This document shows, one piece after another, positions 53,781-64,000 of a DNA stretch of 64,000 nt. Location of the stretch: positions 1,378,006 through 1,442,005 of the forward strand of contig NW_004450664.1 of assembly GCF_000321225.1 (NCBI RefSeq), given 5' to 3'. How positions within the stretch are numbered: the stretch's first letter is position 1; every line of letters starts with the position of its first letter. The notes under the pieces are model-generated. The model searched no databases and had not been told where the DNA came from. It saw only the letters and a program-made list of their open reading frames with translations. A program made the translations under genes and the position numbers. The DNA comes from Odobenus rosmarus divergens (Eukaryota; Chordata; Mammalia; Carnivora; Odobenidae).

Positions 53781-54604
53781 AAACCACAATGAGACACCAC
53801 CTCATACCCGTCAGAACAGCTGAAATCAACAACACAGGAAACAACAAATGTTGGTGAGGATGTGAAGAAAGGGGAACCTTCTTACACTGTTGGTGGGAAT
53901 GCAAATTTTTGCAGCCCCTCTGGAAAACAGTACGATAGTTCCTCAAAAAATTAAAACTAGAACTACTGTACAATCCAGTAATTCCATGACTATTTACCCA
54001 AAGAAACTGAAAAATACTAATTTGAAAAGATACATGCACCCTTATGTTTATTGCAGCATTATTTATAATAGCCAAGACATGGAAGCAACACATGTCCATC
54101 AAAAGATGGATGAATAAAGAAGATGTGGTATCCATATACAATGAAATATTACTGAGCCATAAGAAAGAAGGAGATCTTGTCCTTTGCAATGGATGTGGAT
54201 GCAGTGGATGGAGCTAGAGGGTATTCTGCTAAGTGAAATCTAAAAAATTAAGCAAATGAACAAACAAAAGCAGAAGGAGACCCCTTAAGTACAGAGGACA
54301 CACTGATGGTTGCTTGGGGCGGGGGAGGTTGGAGGGATGGGCAGAATGGGTGAAGGGGACTGAGAGAGACAAGCTTCCAGTTATGGAACGAACGAGTCAC
54401 GGGGATGAAGGGCGCAGCATAGGGAATCTGGTCAGGGGTGTTGTAACAGTGTTGTGGGGAGACGGATGGGAGCTGTGCTTGTGGTGAGCACAGCAGAAGA
54501 TGCAGACTTGTCAAATCTCCCCGCTGCAGACGGGAAACTGATGTTACATTGTGTTCAATGCTTCCTACTGTACTTCAATAAAAATAAATTCATAAAAGGA
54601 AAAC

Positions 54605-54976
54605 TACACAAAAAAGAGAGACAGAATGTCAGTGACATTTTTCACATCATAAATTATGAATGGTGGCTAATGTACAATTAAATTCTCCTTACCACCTGCT
54701 GCTTGCTCAAAACTCTAGTGTCTCTGCCCAAGGCAATTTTCGTGAAGGGCTTGTAAGAAAACAACCCCCCCCCACCTCCCGCGCAGATACGCGTCCTACA
54801 ATCTTTGCTGATTCTCCATACTGTTCGGTGCTGCTTCGCACGTGGTTTGTCAGGGAGCCTCCCGATGTGGGGATTTTGACTTAAGTCTCCTTCCTGCTGA
54901 ACGAAGGGATGAGGAAGGCCGCATGCGTTCGCTACATTACGGCTCCACCAGGTTTCTCTGTTCAGAAACGCTTCCT
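54605..54976. other. Unassigned sequence
   Basis: No recognised repeat. C run at 54764-54773. Confidence 0.3.
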
Positions 54977-55171
54977 GGGCGCCTGGGTGGCTCAGTTGGT
55001 TGAGCGACTGCCTTCGGCTCAGTCATGATCCTGGAGTCCTGGGATCGAGTCCCGCGTCGGGCTCCCTGCTCAGCAGGGAGTCTGCTTCTCCCTCTGACCC
55101 TCCTCCCTCTCGTGCTCTATCTCATTCTCTCTCTCTCAAATAAATAAATAAAATCTTTAAAAAAAAAAAAA
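54977..55171 (+). mobile_element. Can-SINE type A, perfect TSD
   Basis: Full-length, near consensus. TSD agaaacgcttcc at 54964-54975 and 55172-55183. Confidence 0.97.
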
Positions 55172-55183
55172 AGAAACGCTTCC

Positions 55184-55579
55184 CAATAATCTATCGATTA
55201 GCTGGTGCTTACAAAAAGTCATTGTTAGGAAGCTACGGAAAAATGATGTTGAGAATAAATGCTAGGGCTGACTTTAGGGTGTTTTCTTGTGTGTTGGTGT
55301 GTGTGTGTGTGTGTGCGCGCGTGCATGTGGGTGCAGGGTGGGGGGGTGACCTTTTACATTTTTAAATGTTTCCTTCGTGCACAGTGAACAGGACGGCTCT
55401 CCCTGACCGACTGCGTGCAGACCCCTCTGCCTGGTGCCCTGGCTGAGACAGGCACTGCCCGGCCCGCGCTCAGGAGGAAAGCAGCGGGCTAGGTCCTTGT
55501 CACACAGGTCCTCTCTTCCTTTTATCACCCGGGGCAGCTCTCACTATACAGAAAACTTTTCCTTGGCCTGTCAAAAGTT
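55184..55579. other. Unassigned, with (TG)n
   Basis: (TG)n/(CG) run at 55290-55330 (gtgtgtgtgtgtgtgcgcgc), followed by a G-rich stretch. No recognised exon. Confidence 0.5.
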
Positions 55580-55790
55580 TGGGCAATGCTGAACCTGGGA
55601 TCTGGGCTCCGCTCCCTTACTAACTAGTTCTGGGACCTGGGGCAAGTCCATCCCTGGGCCTCATTTCCCCCATCTGTAAAAACGCAAGAACAAAAACAAA
55701 GGGTCACACTATCAGAGGATCTAAAATCCAGTGATTACGTGATTAACCTGAGGCCAAACAAAATCAGTCTAAGATACTTAACTCACCGCT
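55580..55790 (+). mobile_element. MIR
   Basis: Sense MIR: gaacctgggatctgggctcc, gttctgggacctggggcaag, cctcatttcccccatctgta. Confidence 0.85.
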
Positions 55791-56449
55791 CTTAGCCAGG
55801 GACCGTCCTCCGAACCTGAGGCCCACCTCTGCCCTGGAGGGTTCAAACCCAGGCTCTCTGGCTCCAGGGGCTCCACAGCTGAGCACAGGCTGCCCTGAGC
55901 AAGTTTCTCTCTGCCCCGCCTGCCCCCAGCCCCAGGGAAAGCCCCCTTCTGCAACCACAGAGAGCCCCATAAATATTTAATTTGTCACTACCACCTGAAG
56001 CAGGCTCCCTGCTCTGGCAGAAAGGGGAAAAAAAGCACTCTGTTCAGCTGCAATTTACTCAGCAGAGTGATTAATCAATTAATTATTCCATTCACTGAGG
56101 TATTCAAAATCGTTTTAGAGTGTTTATCATGTGCTTCCTCGTAGCGTTGGAGAACCAGAGGGGAAAGAAGGGAGGTCTACTGGGAAAGGCGCAGGTAAGG
56201 CCTGAAAGGGGTTAAAAGATTACAGTAATCTTCGTTAAAAATATTCATTTGCTTCTAAATTAAATAAACAATTTTAATGCAAACAGTCAGTAAGGCATCT
56301 TTGCACAAGATGGGTTGGCAAGTGGCCTGTGCCGGCCTCAGGACTGAGCAGTCGTCTGGGGGTCCTGCCTCTCGCCCCCAAACACCCCCAAATCTAAACA
56401 ATCCTCAAGTTTCTGTCCCCGTTCATGGACAATGAATGAATTCCCTTGT
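55791..56449. promoter_or_regulatory. Repeat-free block, candidate conserved element
   Basis: 55970-56330 is AT-rich with attaatcaattaattattcc and a 17-bp palindrome aagattacagtaatctt (56216-56232). No repeat family recognised. A regulatory role is inference. Confidence 0.3.
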
Positions 56450-56990
56450 CCATCTTCAGACCCGCCTCATTTCCCTTCATCATTAATCACACGCTGGCCA
56501 GTTTGATTTTCCCGCACGATTTTTCTACACAGTGATCATTTTAAAGTGAAAATCTGCCTGAAGCTCTTCCCTGAAGTTCTCACGGCTTCCCCAGCCCTTC
56601 AGGAAAAAGAGCCTCTTTCACATGCACAGCAGTTCCACCAGGAGTGGGTCTTAGCTTCTCTGATAACAGTCCTGTCAACCATTCTCCAGAACTGACCCCA
56701 ACTGCCCCTTGTGAACACAGACTGAGCCCATCCCCCCCCCGCCCCGCCAACAACAAGAAGGCCTGGCTAAGGCATCTTCACTCTCTCGGACACCTGGACC
56801 TTCAGAAAGCTTCTCTGCCCTGCTGCCTCACTTGCTCACCCATGGCTTCACCATTCTTTGCTTGTGTCTTCTCCAGTCCCTGAAAGCCCCGGGAGCTGTC
56901 CTTATTTCTGTGTGTAAGTCAGTGCCTGGTGCAGGGTTTGAATTAAAGCAGGTGCTCCATACGCACTGGGTTGACTGAATAAATGTGGGA
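56450..56990 (+). mobile_element. L2
   Basis: Sense L2: agtgatcattttaaagtgaa, aatctgcctgaagctcttcc and ggcttccccagcccttcagg. The 3' end is tcagtgcctggtgcagggtt, then ggtgctccatacgcac. Confidence 0.75.
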
Positions 56991-57364
56991 TGTGTAAATT
57001 ACATGTCCTGGCTATGCGGGCTTTTGGTTTGGAGAAGAGAAGGCAAAGTCTACGCTTCCATATTGAGGCGGTTAAGGAGAGCAGCAGATTGTAGGGCAGC
57101 AAGTGGGTCAAAAAGCCGCCGACACAGACCCGCATGGACTGGCCTTGCATCTCACTAGGCTTTCTTGTGTCAGGGTCAGAAGATGCCACTTTGCCTTTTA
57201 AGTGCCCGTGATGATCTCTCTCTAAAAAAAAGTAGTATTATTGTATGCCCAGGCCAGGTTTTTCTCTGGGATTGGAATTATAAAACCCATCTCAGTTTTT
57301 CTTGTTCTCCATGGAGAGATGGAGCTGGGGACATCCCTTCCATCGATGCCCACTCTGTGGGGTG
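56991..57364. other. Unassigned sequence
   Basis: No recognised repeat. Confidence 0.3.
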
Positions 57365-57465
57365 TTAATATTAGATAAAAGACTGCATTTGGAGCATTTA
57401 GCATAATGTCTGGCAAGCAGTAAGCACTGAGTAAACGCTAGCTTTTATTATTGTTGCTGTTAATC
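57365..57465 (+). mobile_element. MIR 3' end
   Basis: tttagcataatgtctggcaa, gcagtaagcactgagtaaac, gctagcttttattattgttg. Confidence 0.8.
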
Positions 57466-58663
57466 CACCGTGCTAGCGATTTTGCTGTGACTGTTTCTCC
57501 AGGACGGTGCTGCATTGGACCTGAGGATTTGCAGTTTTATAGAAGGGACCTTGGTCATTGCTGGGATGTGAAGCCTGCTTGCCATGGGAGACAGCTGGCC
57601 TGATCCCCAAAGTTCTTCATTCCTGGGCGGAGCTACTAGAGGAAGCCCTGTCCCCGTGGCTTCATGATGCACCTGTACCTGCTGGGAAGCAGCTGCCTTG
57701 AACTTCGACTGACTAGCTGCTAATAAGAGGAAAGTGTTTGACAGTCTAATCCCACTCTTGCTGGTGATGTCATGCTTCAGTCTTAATAATACTTTCTCTC
57801 TTCATTTTTACTGCATTTGGACATTGAAATTTATCCTTGCCGATTTCTTTAAAATCTCAACTTAGCTACTTGGAGGTAATGTTTTGCATGTTTTCCTGTT
57901 GATGAATGTTACAGACAAAACGGAAGGGTGATTAGGCTGCTCTTTAGCTGACTTCTCCAATTCTTCATGGATGGGAGAAGGGGGTTGGGGAAGAAGAAAC
58001 GTAACTTCGGGGGTAGGTGGTATGGTTATCACATCATTTCCCCACCTGTTCATTAGAGGGAAACGTGGTTAAAATGTACATCAAAGGTAACATAATTGAA
58101 ACAGAGCAATTCAGTCTGATAGGTCAATGTAGAGAGGAGGGAGGTGCAAATATTATAGGCTGATTTTACATCAGAGAAGCTCAAGTTTAAGAAAGAAAAA
58201 TCCAGCTGAGCTCATTCTTGTGCCTTGCCAACTGATACCATTAGCCACCGCCTAACTTCCAAAGGCATGGGAAGTATAGAAAGACTTGCAAGCTTGGGAC
58301 CTGGGCCTCACCCTGATTCCCCACCCAGGCCCTTTTCTTCAACAAACTCCATGTGGACAATGGCAGTAGCTGCTTTGGAGAACTCCCTAAAATTAAGTTG
58401 AGTTATCGTCTTGGCTAAAAATATCCAGGAGAACAAGGTGGGTGTGGATTTTGTGCTCCGGCCAAATAACTCGCTGTCCTGAATGATGACTCCAAGAATA
58501 CTTCATGCTTTGGGGGGGACGGTAGCATGGATCCAGTTCCAAGGAAACGGACATGGCATTGGGATTTGGGGATAGGGCTATGAACTTAAGTCAGATTAAA
58601 ATTCCAAAGCAAGCTTCCCAAACTGCCATGGGTTGGGAATGGCAGCCCAAATTGCATGAAAAA
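57466..58663. other. Unassigned region, about 1.2 kb
   Basis: No repeat or exon recognised on either strand. Confidence 0.4.
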
Positions 58664-58678
58664 GCAACAAAGCATTTC

Positions 58679-58849
58679 TTTTTTTAAGATTTTATTTATT
58701 TGACAGAGAGAGACACAGTGAGAGAGGGAACACAGGAGGGGGAGCGGGAGAGGGAGAAGCAGGCCGCTGAGCAGGGAGTCCGATGCGGGGCTCGATCCCA
58801 GACCTGAGCCGAAGGCAGATGCCCAACGGCTGAGCCACCCAGGCACCTT
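58679..58849 (-). mobile_element. Can-SINE type B, internally shortened
   Basis: Reverse. Missing part of the core (gatcccagacctgagccg, with the ggaccctgggatcat segment absent). Perfect TSD gcaacaaagcatttc (58664-58678, 58850-58864). Confidence 0.96.
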
Positions 58850-59631
58850 GCAACAAAGCATTTCAAGGGTAGGTTTTATTTTAAAATAGCTTTATTAAGG
58901 TATAATCGACATACATAAACTACACGTACAAAAGAGTATAATTTGATAAGTTTTGACATATGTATACATTCATGAAACTGTCAACAGTCAAGGTAATGAG
59001 CATATTCATCACCCTGAAAGTGTTTTCATGTTCTTTTATAGCCTATCCCTCCTGCCTCTCCCCACCCCTCACCCCATAACACACTCCTAGTCATGTCCCA
59101 AGGTAACCTGCTCTGTGCCTATAGACTTGTGTTTTCCAGAAATTTGTATAATCATACAGTACGGATTCTCTTACGTCTGGCTTCTTTCACTTAACAAAGT
59201 TATTTTGAGATTCATCCATGGTATTGCCTGGGTTTCCTCGTACAAATGTACTAGTTTATATCCAACATCTGTTGAAGGACATTCAGGTTATTTCTAAATT
59301 TTTGGAATTTGGAAGACAGTGATTATAACTGTTGTGTACAATTCTTTGTGTGGGCATATGCTTTCATTTCTCTTGGGTCAATGAGTAGGAGTGGAGTGGA
59401 TGGCACAGAGTCAATGGGTGTTTAACTTTTTAAAAAGCCACCACATGGATTTCCAAAGTGGTGTGGTACCATTTTACCTTCTCACGCAGTCTACGAGAGT
59501 TCCAGTTCTTCCTATCCTCACTAGTACTTGGTACAGTCAGTTTGAAAACTTTAGCCATTCTAATCAGCATGTAGTGGTATCTCATTGTGCGTTTACTTTG
59601 CATTTCCCTAATGGCCAATGATTTGAACATC

Positions 59632-59823
59632 TTTCTTTTTTTTTTAAGATTTTATTTATTTGAGAGAGAGAGAGAGAGCATGAGCCGGGGAAGGGCAGAG
59701 GGAAAGGGAGAAGCGGATTCCCCATTGAGCAGGGAGCCCGATATGGGGCTCGATCCCAGGACCCTGAGATCATGACCTGAGCCGAAGGCAGATGTTTAAC
59801 CAGCTGAGCCACCCAGGCGCCCC
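59632..59823 (-). mobile_element. Can-SINE inside L1
   Basis: Reverse full copy. TSD tgatttgaacatc/tgatctgaacatc. Confidence 0.95.
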
Positions 59824-59916
59824 TGATCTGAACATCGTTTCATGAGCTTATTTGTCATCCATACATCTTCTTTGGTGCAGTATCTATTCATGCTTTTGCT
59901 TGTTTTTTGAGTAATT

Positions 59917-60115
59917 GATTTTTTTAAGATTTTATTTATTTATTTGAGACAGAGAGAATGAGAGAGAGAGCGAGCACATGAGAGGGGGGAGGGTCAGAGG
60001 GAGAAGCAGACGCCCCGCCGAGCTGGGAGCCCGATGCGGCACTCGATCCAGGGACTCCAGGATCATGACCTGAGCCGAAGGCAGCCACTTAACCAACTGA
60101 GCCACCCAGGTGCCC
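59917..60115 (-). mobile_element. Can-SINE type A inside L1, perfect TSD
   Basis: Reverse. TSD tgttttttgagtaatt (59901-59916, 60116-60131). Confidence 0.97.
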
Positions 60116-60149
60116 TGTTTTTTGAGTAATTTACTTTATTGAGTTTTGA

Positions 60150-60182
60150 GAGTTAAAAAATATATATATATATACACATATT
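60150..60182. repeat. (TA)n tract
   Basis: tatatatatatatacacata run within L1. Confidence 0.85.
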
Positions 60183-60420
60183 TTCTGGATATAAGTTCTT
60201 TTTCAGATATATGATGTACAAATATTTTCTCCCAGTCTGTGGTTTGTCTTTTCATTCTCTTGATGTCTTCTGAAGGGCAGAAATTATTAATTTTGATGAA
60301 GTCCAATTTATAAATTTTTCTTCATTTATGGATCGTTTTGCTTTTCTAAGAAATCTTTAAGTCAAGGTCAATGGATTTTCTCCTATGTTTCTTTTAGAAG
60401 TTTTATAGTTCCAGTATTAC

Positions 60421-60837
60421 ATTTATTTATTTAAATTTATCTATCCGGGAGCGCCTGGGTGGCTCAGTCGTTAGGCATCTGCCTTCGGCTCAGGTCATCA
60501 TCCCAGCGTCCTGGGATTGAGCCCCGCATCGGCTCCCTGCTCAGCAGGAAGCCTGCTTCTCCCTCTCCCACTCCCCCTGCTTGTGGTGTTCCCTCTCTCA
60601 CTGTGTCTCTCTCTGTCAAATAAATAAATAAAATCTTAAAAAAAATAAAAATAATAAGTTTATCCATTTTAGGGGGGGAGGGGTCAAGGGAGAGGGAGAG
60701 AGAGAGAAAGAATCCCAGGCAGACTCCCTGCTGAGTGCGGAGCTGGACACGGGGTTTGAGCCCATGACCTTGAGATCATGACCTGAGCCGAAACCAAGAG
60801 TCAAATGCCCAACTAACTGAGCCACCTAGGTGCCCCC
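60421..60837 (-). mobile_element. Reverse Can-SINE type C split in its tail by a plus SINE
   Basis: T/A-rich tail at 60421-60446; body about 60660-60837 (gagccgaaaccaagagtcaa). Outer TSD is ccagtattac plus a few T-rich bases on both sides. Confidence 0.9.
60447..60652 (+). mobile_element. Can-SINE type B nested in a reverse SINE
   Basis: Head gggagcgcctgggtggctca. Inner TSD about tttatctatcc/tttatccattt. Tail to tail with the host SINE. Confidence 0.94.
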
Positions 60838-61230
60838 CAGTATTACTTTTAGAGTTAATTTCTGTATGGTGTGAGGTAAGGGTTTAATTATTTTTACATG
60901 TGGATAACCAAATGCTCTAGCACCATTTGTTGAAGAGACCATCCTTTCTCTAAATTGCCTTTGCATGTTTGCTGAAAACCAATTGATGTCATTGATATCC
61001 ACATATACATATATATGTATGGGTCTATTTCTGAACTTCCATTCCGTTCTACTGATTTGTTTATCTCTTTTTATACCAATGTAACATTACCTTGACTATT
61101 GTAGCTTTATAATGAGTGTTGAAGTCAGGTAACACAATTCGTCACATTTCTTTTCAAGTTGTTTCAGCTATTCTAGGTCCTTTGCATTTACATATGAATT
61201 TTAAAATTAGCTTGTCAATTTCTTGTGATT

Positions 61231-61420
61231 TTTTTTTTTAAAGATTTTATTTGTCAGAGAGAGAAAGAGAACGCACAGAAGCAGAGGGAGCATCTGGCAG
61301 AGGGAGAAGCAGGCTTACGGCTGAACAGGGAGCCCGATGTGGGACTCAATCCCAGGACCCTGAAATCATGACCTGAGCCGAAGGCAGATGCTTAACCAAC
61401 TGAGCCACATAGGTGTCCCA
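61231..61420 (-). mobile_element. Can-SINE inside L1
   Basis: Reverse: aaagattttatttgtcagag to ccacataggtgtccc. TSD about tgtgatttt. Confidence 0.93.
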
Positions 61421-61508
61421 AGCCTGCTGTGATTTTGATTGGGACTGTGTTGACATTAACAATACTAAGTCTTCCAACTGATAAATATATTTCTTCATTT
61501 TTTAGGTC

Positions 61509-61625
61509 TTTTTTTTTTTTAAGATTTTATTTTTTTTAAGTAGATCTAAACCCAATGTGGAGCTCGAACTCACTACCTGGGATCAAGAGTCACACACTCC
61601 ACAGACTAAGCCAGCCAGGCGCCTC
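61509..61625 (-). mobile_element. Can-SINE type D inside L1
   Basis: Reverse: taagtagatctaaacccaat, gatcaagagtcacacactcc, gactaagccagccaggcgcc. TSD tcattttttaggtct. Confidence 0.93.
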
Positions 61626-61666
61626 TCATTTTTTAGGTCTCCTTTAATTTCTCTCAGCAGTGTTTC

Positions 61667-61885
61667 TATTTATTTATTTATTTATTTATTTATTTGAGAG
61701 CAAGGGAGAGTGCATGCATGCACGCATAACTGTCACTGTGGGGAGGAGCGGGAGGAGGGGGGGGACAAGCAGATTCTGAGCGTGGTGCAGAGCCTGATGC
61801 AGGGCCTGATCCCAGGACCCTGAGATCATGACCTGAGCCAAAACCAAGAGTCAGATGCTTAACCGACTGAGTCACCCAGGCACCC
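61667..61885 (-). mobile_element. Can-SINE type C inside L1
   Basis: Reverse, with an expanded (ttta)n tail at 61670-61695 and core gagccaaaaccaagagtcag. Confidence 0.93.
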
Positions 61886-61977
61886 GATTGCTAAATTCTT
61901 ATTAATTCTGTTAGCTTTTTTGTAGATTTCATCAAATTTTCTACATAGATGATCATGTCATTTATAAATACAGTCTT

Positions 61978-62183
61978 GGGGCGCCTGGGTGGCTCAGTCG
62001 TTAAACGTCTGCCTTTGGCTCAGGTCATGACCTCGGGGTCCTGGGATGGAGCCCCGTGTCGGGCTCCCTGCTCTGCGGGAAGCCTGCTTCTCCCTCTCCC
62101 ACTCCCCCTGCTCGTGTTCCCTCTCTCGCTGTGTCTCTCTCTGTCAAATAAATAAATACAATCTTTAAAATAAATAAATAAAT
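61978..62183 (+). mobile_element. Can-SINE type B inside L1
   Basis: Full-length with an (AAAT)n tail. TSD aaatacagtctt/aaataaagtctt. Confidence 0.95.
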
Positions 62184-62830
62184 AAATAAAGTCTTAGTTT
62201 TCCTTTCCTTTACCACTTCCTTTCTTTTATTTATTTATTTTTCAGACCTTACTATCTTGGATGTTGAATAGAAGTGACAAGAGTAGACATCCTTGCCTTC
62301 TTCCTGATCTTAGAGGGAAAGCATTCCATCTCTCACCATTAAGTATGATATTAGTTGTATATTTGCATAGATGCCCTTTTCCAGGCTGGAGAAGTACCCC
62401 TCTACTCCTAGTTTGCTGAGAGTTTTTATTAGAAAAGGATGATGAGTTTTGTCACCTGCTTTTTCTGCATCTATTGAGGTGAAATTTTTTCTTGAGTCTG
62501 TTAATATGTCAAATTATGTTGATCAATTCTTGAATGTTAAACCAACCTTGTATTCATGGGATAAACCTCACTTGTCTATGATGTATTATCTTTTTTATAT
62601 ATTGGTACATTTGATTAGTTAAAATTTTTGCATCTGTGTTCATGAGGAATATTGGTCAATAGTTTTTCTTTTGTAATATCTTTGATTTTGGTAAGAGTAA
62701 CACTGGCCTCATAGAATGACTTGGGAAGTGTTCCTTTTTGATTCTCTGGAAGAGTTTGTGTAGAGTTACTATTACTTATTCCTCAAAATTGGGTAGTATT
62801 CAAGTGTGAATTTTTATAAGTGTAGGAAAA

Positions 62831-63359
62831 AAATTGTGAAAGACTGAAATGGACCCAAAAGATGTATCCTGTCTGGGTCATGCTTCTAGGTTATCTCAGC
62901 CTTTCTTTGTTTTTGAGCTGTTTATAACTCTGTGAACTGTAGAACACTGATAATAATGCAAAAGATTCTTGCCCATAAAAATGCAGGTTAACTGTATTTG
63001 GTGGAATGCAATTTCCTATTGCCCTGAAAACAGACCTATTTTGCATATACTGTAAAATCATTTCACGTCACAGCTTGTCCTTTGAATTACCTTTTGAACC
63101 AGATGTTAACATCTAATGGTTCCCTCATTAGTTAACAAGTTAAATAAAATCTTTGACATGTGTTCATTTTATACTTGCACAAGAATAGTAATTTTACCTT
63201 TAACATCGTCTTTTCCCACAGGAACGGTGAGAATTCATGGTACAGGCTTTGTTCAATCCAAGTATTACCAGGTTGGTTACCTGCCTAGGTGATGATAACC
63301 AGAGAAGAGTTGTTTTAAGATGAAAGAGAGGATTGGCATTTGTTTTTTTCATCTCTAAA
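62831..63359. other. Unassigned sequence
   Basis: AT-rich, no repeat recognised. It looks conserved in texture but carries no exon I can identify. Confidence 0.35.
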
Positions 63360-63600
63360 GAGAGGTATTGGGATGGATAATTTCTAAAGTCCTTTCTCAT
63401 TCTAACCGTCCGACTCTGACTTGGCGATTTCATGATGAACTTCCTTCGATTTGCGGAGTTCAGTTTCATTATCTGTTAAAATGGAATAGTGACACTTTCT
63501 GTACCCATCTCTGATAATCACATGAGATAATAGATTTGAAATGTTGGAAGTGCAGTATAAATCTGGAAGGTTATTATCTGTTCCTTGTGAAAAGCAAAGA
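63360..63600 (+). mobile_element. MIR
   Basis: Sense MIR: tcagtttcattatctgttaa, aatggaatagtgacactttc, cacatgagataatagatttg, agtgcagtataaatctgg. Confidence 0.75.
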
Positions 63601-64000
63601 TAAATGATCCCAAGCCTAATTCTCTCATTCTGGTCAATTGTTTAAAATTTGAAATCTTTGTAATCTTCTAGGAAACCTGAATGAGCTGATTTGAACTTAA
63701 ACCTTTTTTTTTTTCCATTGAAGAAGAGTCATCATCTTAAATTAATTTCATCATGGGCTTTAAATAATCTAGAATGATATTAAGTTCTAAAACCAGACAT
63801 TCTGAAATACATCATATGCCTCTAGGGCTGCTCTCAAATGCGGTGGCACTTGCTCGGACAGTGCTGAGAAGGAGACATTCTCATTTCTATGCTGTAATTA
63901 AAAGGTTCATAGAATTCTTGAAAAAGCTCTAAGTCTCACACTTCCTCACGGCCAGTGCTGCCTATGGACCAGGGTACTCCTCGCTAATGGTCTTCCCACA
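63601..64000. other. Unassigned sequence
   Basis: AT-rich then mixed, with a T run at 63703-63713. Nothing recognised. Confidence 0.35.

Larger units (their letters stand above)
52909..54600 (+). mobile_element. 5'-truncated L1 split by SINEs
   Basis: Sense L1. Open frame 52990-53196 gives ORF2 C-terminal sequence (VRPETIKLLEENTGSN). Later parts, such as ttacactgttggtgggaatg and cttatgtttattgcagcatt, are frameshifted. The 3' UTR has a G-rich tract near 54317-54360 and ends aataaaaataaattc. More diverged than the L1 at 27793; non-functional. Confidence 0.93.
58875..62830 (-). mobile_element. L1 (L1M-type), antisense, with nested SINEs
   Basis: Starts with the 3' UTR complement tagctttattaaggtataat, then tcgacatacataaactac. 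Further landmarks are gagattcatccatggtattg, ttcatttctcttgggtcaat and ttctcccagtctgtggtttg. Then come ctctagcaccatttgttgaa and gaatgacttgggaagtgttc, the complement of ORF2. About 2.4 kb of L1 remains after removing nine SINE units. Many frame breaks; inactive. Confidence 0.88.

Noticed and set aside
53617..54189. 190-residue minus-strand frame
   Set aside because: Antisense of L1 ORF2 joined to SINE sequence; not a gene.

Overview
The window reads as non-coding mammalian nuclear DNA from a carnivoran. About 59 copies or fragments of the carnivore tRNA-Lys-derived SINE (Can-SINE/SINEC) are visible. They have a gcgcctgggtggctcag head, a pyrimidine-rich block and an (AAATAA)nAATCTTTAAAA tail. The young copies lack the head typical of canid SINEC_Cf and look like those of arctoid caniforms (bears, seals, mustelids); that placement is inference. 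I found no protein-coding exon, rRNA, functional tRNA, CRISPR array or prokaryotic feature. Every open frame examined is a repeat fragment, an N-run artefact or a chance frame. The window is therefore intergenic DNA or part of a large intron.

SINE labels used in the entries. Type A: ctggagtcccgggatcgagtccc core and a gaccctcttccctctcgtgc-like block. Type B: cagggtcctgggatcgagcccc core and a cccactccccctgcttgtg-like block. Type C: older, with a cgactcttgatttc-like anticodon stretch and gagattctctc block. Type D: short and old, about 90-130 bp, with almost no pyrimidine block. Target-site duplications (TSDs) are given where they can be read.

Layout. 1-2.4 kb holds a SINE, a MaLR-like LTR and an ERV1-like LTR broken by two SINEs. 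2.8-4.7 kb holds a MER5-like fragment, G-rich DNA, two CpG-rich patches and a MIR. 5.9-6.3 kb is an old L1 3' end. 7.1-8.9 kb is mostly unassigned. 9.35-17.56 kb has no young SINE but carries ancient L2 and MIR, a hAT-Charlie-like element and an MLT1 LTR with an ERV1-like LTR inside it. 17.8-19.3 kb is AT-rich, mostly repeat-free and conserved-looking. 19.5-27.6 kb is SINE-dense, with an antisense L1 at 21.9-24.1 kb. 27.8-28.9 kb is a young 5'-truncated L1. 29-46 kb alternates MIR, L2, SINE, a MER2-like Tigger element (35.5-36.1 kb), a small DNA transposon and an MLT1 LTR. 46-52 kb has SINE arrays, an inverted SINE pair and L2. 52.9-54.6 kb is an L1 interrupted by SINEs. 54.7-58.7 kb is mostly unassigned plus L2 and MIR. 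58.9-62.8 kb is an antisense L1 interrupted by nine SINE units. The last 1.2 kb is unassigned plus a MIR. Two assembly gaps lie at 32158-32757 and 50113-50732, both at repeats.

There are no genes to assemble into a pathway. What can be learned is the history of layered retroposition: SINEs in SINE tails, SINEs in L1, SINEs in a DNA transposon, and an LTR in an LTR. A few non-repeat islands might be regulatory. I did not find a previously undescribed biological system and do not claim one.
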